In this document: in pieces, positions 3,434-6,449 of the stretch
How the letters are laid out: each line of letters starts with the position of its first letter
Numbering within the stretch: position 1 is the stretch's first letter
Assembly (NCBI GenBank): GCA_038239195.1
Contig: JBBSEZ010000522.1
Coordinates: forward strand, 1-6,449
Direction of reading: 5' to 3'
Origin: JBBSEZ01 sp038239195
GTDB lineage: Bacteria; Planctomycetota; Planctomycetia; Gemmatales; Gemmataceae
Length of the DNA stretch: 6,449 bases
Notes under the pieces: model-generated
Database searches by the model: none
Told to the model about the DNA's origin: nothing
Seen by the model: the letters and a program-made list of their open reading frames with translations, nothing else
Made by a program: the position numbers and the translations under genes

Positions 3434-5104
3434 TTACCTTCGTTGGAGCTCGTAGCTCGAGACCGGGACCACGGGCGGCCTGGCACTCTCCTGCCTCAGC
3501 AGCCAGGTCGGCTGTGCGGGCGTCGTCACGTGCGCAACCTGATGGGGCGCACTCAGGAACACGGCCGCCAGCCGTTCTCCGGGCTGTGCCAGCAAGTCCA
3601 CCACGTCCCCGGCCGCCACCTTCTCGAGAAGCGTCAAGGCCCCCGTTGTCTCGACGCGGAAGAGAAGGACCGGCTCCTTGCGGCAGTTGGCCACGCTCAA
3701 CTGAAACCGCCCGGCCGGAGGGAGCATCGGCGGGGGCGGTTCCTGCACGGGCGCCGGGGACGGCAGCGGGGGCGCGATCGCGCTCGCTGGGACGGGGTAG
3801 CCGCCCGACGCCGGGGCAGACGTCGGCTGGGCCGGGACGAGCAAGCAGGGGGATGGTCCGCAGCCGCTCCATACGTCGTTCGGGGGACCGGCCGCCGGCC
3901 CGCTGGTGGGCGGCAGGGCGGTCGCGGGTGGGGCCGTGCCGCACGCCGCCCGCGCCGTCACGTGCTCGAAGAACAGCCCTGGCCCGTTGAAGGTCGTCTC
4001 CTTTGCCCCGGCCAGGGCCGACAGCTTATTCAGCTCCATGCCGGCTCGCTGGCCGCGGACGGGCAGGCTCGCACGCAGGACGACCGTCTTGCCCCTGGCC
4101 GCCACCGTCGCTTTTTGCAGCGCCTTCTCCACCGGCCGCACCAGGTCGAGCGGGACCAACTCGCGCAACTTCGCCGCCTCGCCGTTCCCGTCCTCCCCGA
4201 ACACGGTCATGAGGTCGAACTGCCCCGCCATCAGCAGCAGCCCGCCGCGGCCCATGTCGAGGAAGGTGCGCAGGCAGTCCGCCGCGCGCCCGGCGCTGGC
4301 CTCATCCTCGCAGACCACCTTGCCGTGCAGCTCCACGGCCTCGCCCACGTCCACGCTCAGCGTCGCCGTCTTCACCGCGAACGGCAGGGGCTGCCCGAAC
4401 AGGCCGGTCTTCGGCCTCACCACCTTCGGCAGGACCAGCGGCGCGGCCGCCCGGTACGAGGCCACGACCGTCTGCGGCTGCACCTCGGCCACGGGCGCTC
4501 CCCGAGCCCACAAGGTCAGGTCGTGCTTGCCGCCCCGCGTCAGGTGGGCCTGGAGCGCCTCGCCCTCCGCCAGGCACGCCTTCATCGTCTCGAGGCTGTC
4601 GGCGATGACGGCGAGCGTCGGCCTGGGGAAGTGGACTGTCAGGCCGCTGGCCGCCACGTGGACCGTACTTTTCCCCACCCCGCGCGAGGTCGCGGTGCTG
4701 GCCTCGCAGGCCCGGCGGACCGCGCCCCGGTCGATCGGCCGTTTCGTCCGCACCAGCAGAACGCGGCGCCCCTGCTCGTCGAGCAGCACCACGGCAAAGC
4801 AAGCGACCTGCTCCAGCGGGACGCCCACCTTCTTGCCCCAGTTTTCCAGCAACGGCGTGTCGGTGCCGTCGAGCTTCAGCCCGAGCTGGCCACGTGGCCG
4901 GACGGTCACGCAGGCCATCGCCTCGCTCACCTTTGGACAGGCCCCTTCCGTCTGCTGCGGGCTGGTGGTTGGGCCCTCCAAAGCGCCGCACGTCGGGCCG
5001 GGCTGACAGCGGGGCGTCCACGTCTGACAGCCGTTGAGCAACGCCACCAGTGTACCCAGGAGCAGTCCGCCGGCCAGCAGCCGACGAGCGCGCGAGAGCA
5101 TCAT
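3434..5104 (-). CDS. Large multi-domain lipoprotein of planctomycete type
   Basis: A 556-residue predicted lipoprotein. Seen: a basic start and hydrophobic stretch ending in LNGC, with Cys26 as the lipidation site. A Cys-rich low-complexity segment follows (27-60, with Cys33, 39 and 56). A first alpha/beta domain (about 61-195) contains 'LLVRTKRPIDRGAVRRAC' (116-133) and 'TLAVIADSLETMKACL' (163-178). A second similar-looking domain (about 195-385) contains 'SVDVGEAVELHGKVVCEDEASA'-like strands (250-271) and 'ARGKTVVLRASLPV' (336-349). A proline-rich linker (about 390-465, with CGPSPC) leads to a C-terminal beta domain (466-537). The first two domains resemble paralogous planctomycete proteins with 'KPxDRxKV...F..D.TLVFG' patterns; their function is unknown to me. 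The ATG at 5104 has GGAGG eight bases upstream (5117-5113); a second ATG follows immediately. Attached to a membrane and carrying a Pro-rich spacer, it may display its C-terminal domain away from the membrane. Confidence 0.87.
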   Translation of the reverse strand: MMLSRARRLLAGGLLLGTLVALLNGCQTWTPRCQPGPTCGALEGPTTSPQQTEGACPKVSEAMACVTVRPRGQLGLKLDGTDTPLLENWGKKVGVPLEQVACFAVVLLDEQGRRVLLVRTKRPIDRGAVRRACEASTATSRGVGKSTVHVAASGLTVHFPRPTLAVIADSLETMKACLAEGEALQAHLTRGGKHDLTLWARGAPVAEVQPQTVVASYRAAAPLVLPKVVRPKTGLFGQPLPFAVKTATLSVDVGEAVELHGKVVCEDEASAGRAADCLRTFLDMGRGGLLLMAGQFDLMTVFGEDGNGEAAKLRELVPLDLVRPVEKALQKATVAARGKTVVLRASLPVRGQRAGMELNKLSALAGAKETTFNGPGLFFEHVTARAACGTAPPATALPPTSGPAAGPPNDVWSGCGPSPCLLVPAQPTSAPASGGYPVPASAIAPPLPSPAPVQEPPPPMLPPAGRFQLSVANCRKEPVLLFRVETTGALTLLEKVAAGDVVDLLAQPGERLAAVFLSAPHQVAHVTTPAQPTWLLRQESARPPVVPVSSYELQRR

Positions 5105-5203
5105 TCCGTTGTCCTCCGGACAGGGGAGTTGAAGGGGGGCAGAGGTGCGGGGCAGAGTGGAGGCGCGAGGCGCGGGGGGCGAGGCCGCAGGGGACGCGCA
5201 AAC

Positions 5204-5232
5204 AGTATGCCCGCGCCGCGCCCGGCGTGCAA
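5204..5232 (-). promoter_or_regulatory. Possible promoter of the large lipoprotein gene
   Basis: On the minus strand, TTGCAC (5232-5227) and CATACT (5209-5204) are separated by exactly 17 bp, all of it G/C. Transcription would start near 5196, giving a leader of about 92 nt. The -35 hexamer is identical to the one proposed at 1608-1613. Matches to the sigma-70 consensus are weak (three and four of six), and the site overlaps the terminator-like stem at 5215-5248. Confidence 0.22.
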
Positions 5233-5248
5233 TGCCACCCTGCGCGGC
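5215..5248 (-). terminator. Candidate terminator hairpin after the glycosidase-like gene
   Basis: GCCGCGC (5215-5221) is the reverse complement of GCGCGGC (5242-5248), with a possible inner GGC/GCC pairing (5224-5226 with 5234-5236). On the minus strand it begins 10 bp after the stop codon at 5259. There is no U-run, so the call is tentative. Confidence 0.3.
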
Positions 5249-5258
5249 CTTGCTCCTC

Positions 5259-6449
5259 TCACCCCCGGCCGCCGCCCACCGTGTCCGTCGTCCCCGTAAA
5301 CCCGGGCCCTCCGGCCGCGACGTAGCCGTGGCTGGCGCCCGACGCCTCCGGGCTCACCCAGAACGCGTACAGCTTCCCGCTCTTCAACCGGAAGCGGAAG
5401 CGCACCGCCTTGCCCGTCAATCGGGCGAGGTCGGCCGCGCCCTTCCAGCGCACGCCCTGCAACGTCTTGTCGCCTCGAACGGGAAGGCAGTTGGCCGCGC
5501 TGAACGGAGCTATTGCATCTCCCCGCTCGTCGAGCACCTCGGCGCGCAGCTCGCCGGCCGGCGCATCGACGTTGACGAACAGGTGCTTGCCGCGGAAGCG
5601 CACCGGCCGCGTGGTGAGCGCCCCTCCCGCGGGGCCCGCGTTCATCGAGGCGAAGCCATCGCGGCGGAGAGTGGCCAGCGCCGTGACGTGCCCGGCGCCT
5701 CGCCCGCTACAGTAGAAGTACAGCCGATCGCCCACCACCAGGCAGCAGCCCCCGGCCGACTGCACGTTGCTGTAGTTCCACGCCCCTTTCGTCTCCGAAA
5801 TGGGGCAGAAGCCGCGACGGTCGGGCCGCGACCAGCTCCACCCGTCCCGGCTGTAGCCGACACACACCTCGTTCGGCTTCTCGCGCCCCGCGAACTGGCC
5901 GCGCCAGATGGTGAACAGCCCCAGCAGGATGCTCTCGTAGGCCACGCAATCGAGGTTATAGAGCTGCGGCCTGACCTTGTAATCGGCCCGCGGCGGGTCG
6001 AGGTTGTCGGAGCCGCACCACGTGAAGGGATTCGAGTTGGCGCCCCACTGGGCCCCGGCGATTACGTCTCCTTTCGTCTCCCAGTAGCGCCGCCGCCGCG
6101 GCTGGCCCCAGCCGTGCCGCAGGCTGTACACCCACACCTTGCGGAACGGGTTGTAGAAGACCGTGCTCCGGTCGCCGCACGCCCCGGTCGGCTTTGGCGC
6201 CGACCAGTGGATGCCGTCGGCCGAGTAGTGTACCCACAGGCACCACGACTTCTTCTCCGCGCGGCTCGCGGAACGGAACATCTTGTAGCGCTTTTGGGGG
6301 TCTTTCTCCTCCAGGTCGAGCCAGACGGTGTTCGAGTCGCGCGGGCTGGTCTCGACGAGGTTGGTCCCCCGCTTCACGTCGAGCCGGGGCTTCTCCCACG
6401 CCAGCCCGTCTTTCGAGGTGGCATAGGCCGTCCCGCCCCGGGCCAGATA
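5259..6449 (-). CDS. Glycosyl-hydrolase-like propeller protein, 5' end outside window
   Basis: The 3' 396 codons of a longer gene. The frame stays open to the window edge, reading 'YLARGGTAYATSKDGLAWEKP', so an internal GTG at 6377 is not the start. Seen: three S-x-DG-xx-W blade motifs (SKDGLAW 12-18, SADGIHW 76-82, SRDGWSW 200-206, numbered from the window edge). Others are 'DRSTVFYNPFRKVWVYSLR' (93-111), 'NYSNVQSAGGCCLVVGDRLYFY' (225-246) and 'GHVTALATLRRDGFASM' (253-269). A C-terminal beta-sandwich follows (about 283-370), with 'FRGKHLFVNVDAP' and 'VRFRFRLKSGKLYAFWVSP'. This five-bladed-propeller-plus-sandwich layout resembles GH32/GH43-clan and sialidase-like proteins that planctomycetes encode in numbers. 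Catalytic acids cannot be assigned with the N-terminus missing, so activity is open. It is probably secreted (inferred). The large lipoprotein lies 154 bp downstream on the same strand, with a terminator-like stem between them. Confidence 0.88.
   Translation of the reverse strand, partial: YLARGGTAYATSKDGLAWEKPRLDVKRGTNLVETSPRDSNTVWLDLEEKDPQKRYKMFRSASRAEKKSWCLWVHYSADGIHWSAPKPTGACGDRSTVFYNPFRKVWVYSLRHGWGQPRRRRYWETKGDVIAGAQWGANSNPFTWCGSDNLDPPRADYKVRPQLYNLDCVAYESILLGLFTIWRGQFAGREKPNEVCVGYSRDGWSWSRPDRRGFCPISETKGAWNYSNVQSAGGCCLVVGDRLYFYCSGRGAGHVTALATLRRDGFASMNAGPAGGALTTRPVRFRGKHLFVNVDAPAGELRAEVLDERGDAIAPFSAANCLPVRGDKTLQGVRWKGAADLARLTGKAVRFRFRLKSGKLYAFWVSPEASGASHGYVAAGGPGFTGTTDTVGGGRG

Noticed and set aside
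2773..3990. Plus-strand open frame of 405 codons over the STAS gene
   Set aside because: The STAS motifs lie in another frame with a strong ribosome binding site. This frame is Ser/Arg/Pro-rich and runs into the convergent lipoprotein gene.
5125..5200. G-quadruplex on the plus strand
   Set aside because: Four runs of four or more G exist, but the loops between them are long and irregular, so a stable quadruplex is unlikely.
3443..5299. Plus-strand open frame of 618 codons opposite the large lipoprotein
   Set aside because: Arg/Gly/His-rich with no recognisable domain. The minus-strand frame has a lipobox, a ribosome binding site and sensible secondary structure.
1..6449. CRISPR array, insertion sequence, phage or defence gene
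   Set aside because: No regularly spaced direct repeats, no transposase, integrase, nuclease or toxin-antitoxin motifs were found on either strand.

Overview
The window looks like chromosomal DNA from a GC-rich planctomycete, most likely Gemmataceae or a relative. This rests on four things: a TIGR03067-type small secreted protein (a family found mostly in planctomycetes), a secreted PQQ-type beta-propeller of the 'WRxDGTG...LWKVxLPG' kind, a large lipoprotein built like paralogous planctomycete proteins, and a propeller-plus-sandwich glycosidase-like protein of a type common in this phylum. Third codon positions are strongly G/C throughout. Long open frames therefore also occur antisense to the real genes, and I rejected these.

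Layout, left to right. 1-52 is a near-perfect inverted repeat built from two facing hairpin units. 229-1476 (+) encodes a secreted PQQ-like beta-propeller protein. 1477-1680 is a gap with a large terminator-like inverted repeat and a plausible promoter. 1681-2076 (+) encodes a small lipoprotein of unknown function. 2081-2533 (-) encodes a TIGR03067-domain protein, convergent with the lipoprotein and only 4 bp from it. 2534-2998 is the longest non-coding stretch, about 465 bp, with a run of inverted repeats. 2999-3361 (+) encodes a single-domain STAS protein (anti-sigma-factor-antagonist type) that starts at GTG behind a strong ribosome binding site. 3393-3422 is a perfect 11-bp stem between two convergent genes. 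3434-5104 (-) encodes a 556-residue lipoprotein with a proline-rich linker and a separate C-terminal domain. 5259-6449 (-) is the 3' part of a glycosyl-hydrolase-like five-bladed-propeller gene that continues past the window edge.

The genes do not form an obvious pathway. Five of the six products are exported or probably exported: three carry visible signal peptides or lipoboxes typical of envelope proteins, the TIGR03067 protein has a signal-like N-terminus, and export of the glycosidase-like protein is inferred because its N-terminus is outside the window. The exception is the cytoplasmic STAS regulator. The region is best read as ordinary planctomycete envelope and periplasm gene content in short transcription units. 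I found no CRISPR array, transposase, tRNA, rRNA or phage gene. The least explained features are the structured 465-bp gap before the STAS gene, the altered phosphorylation-site motif of that STAS protein, and the possible VHL-beta-like C-terminal domain of the large lipoprotein.
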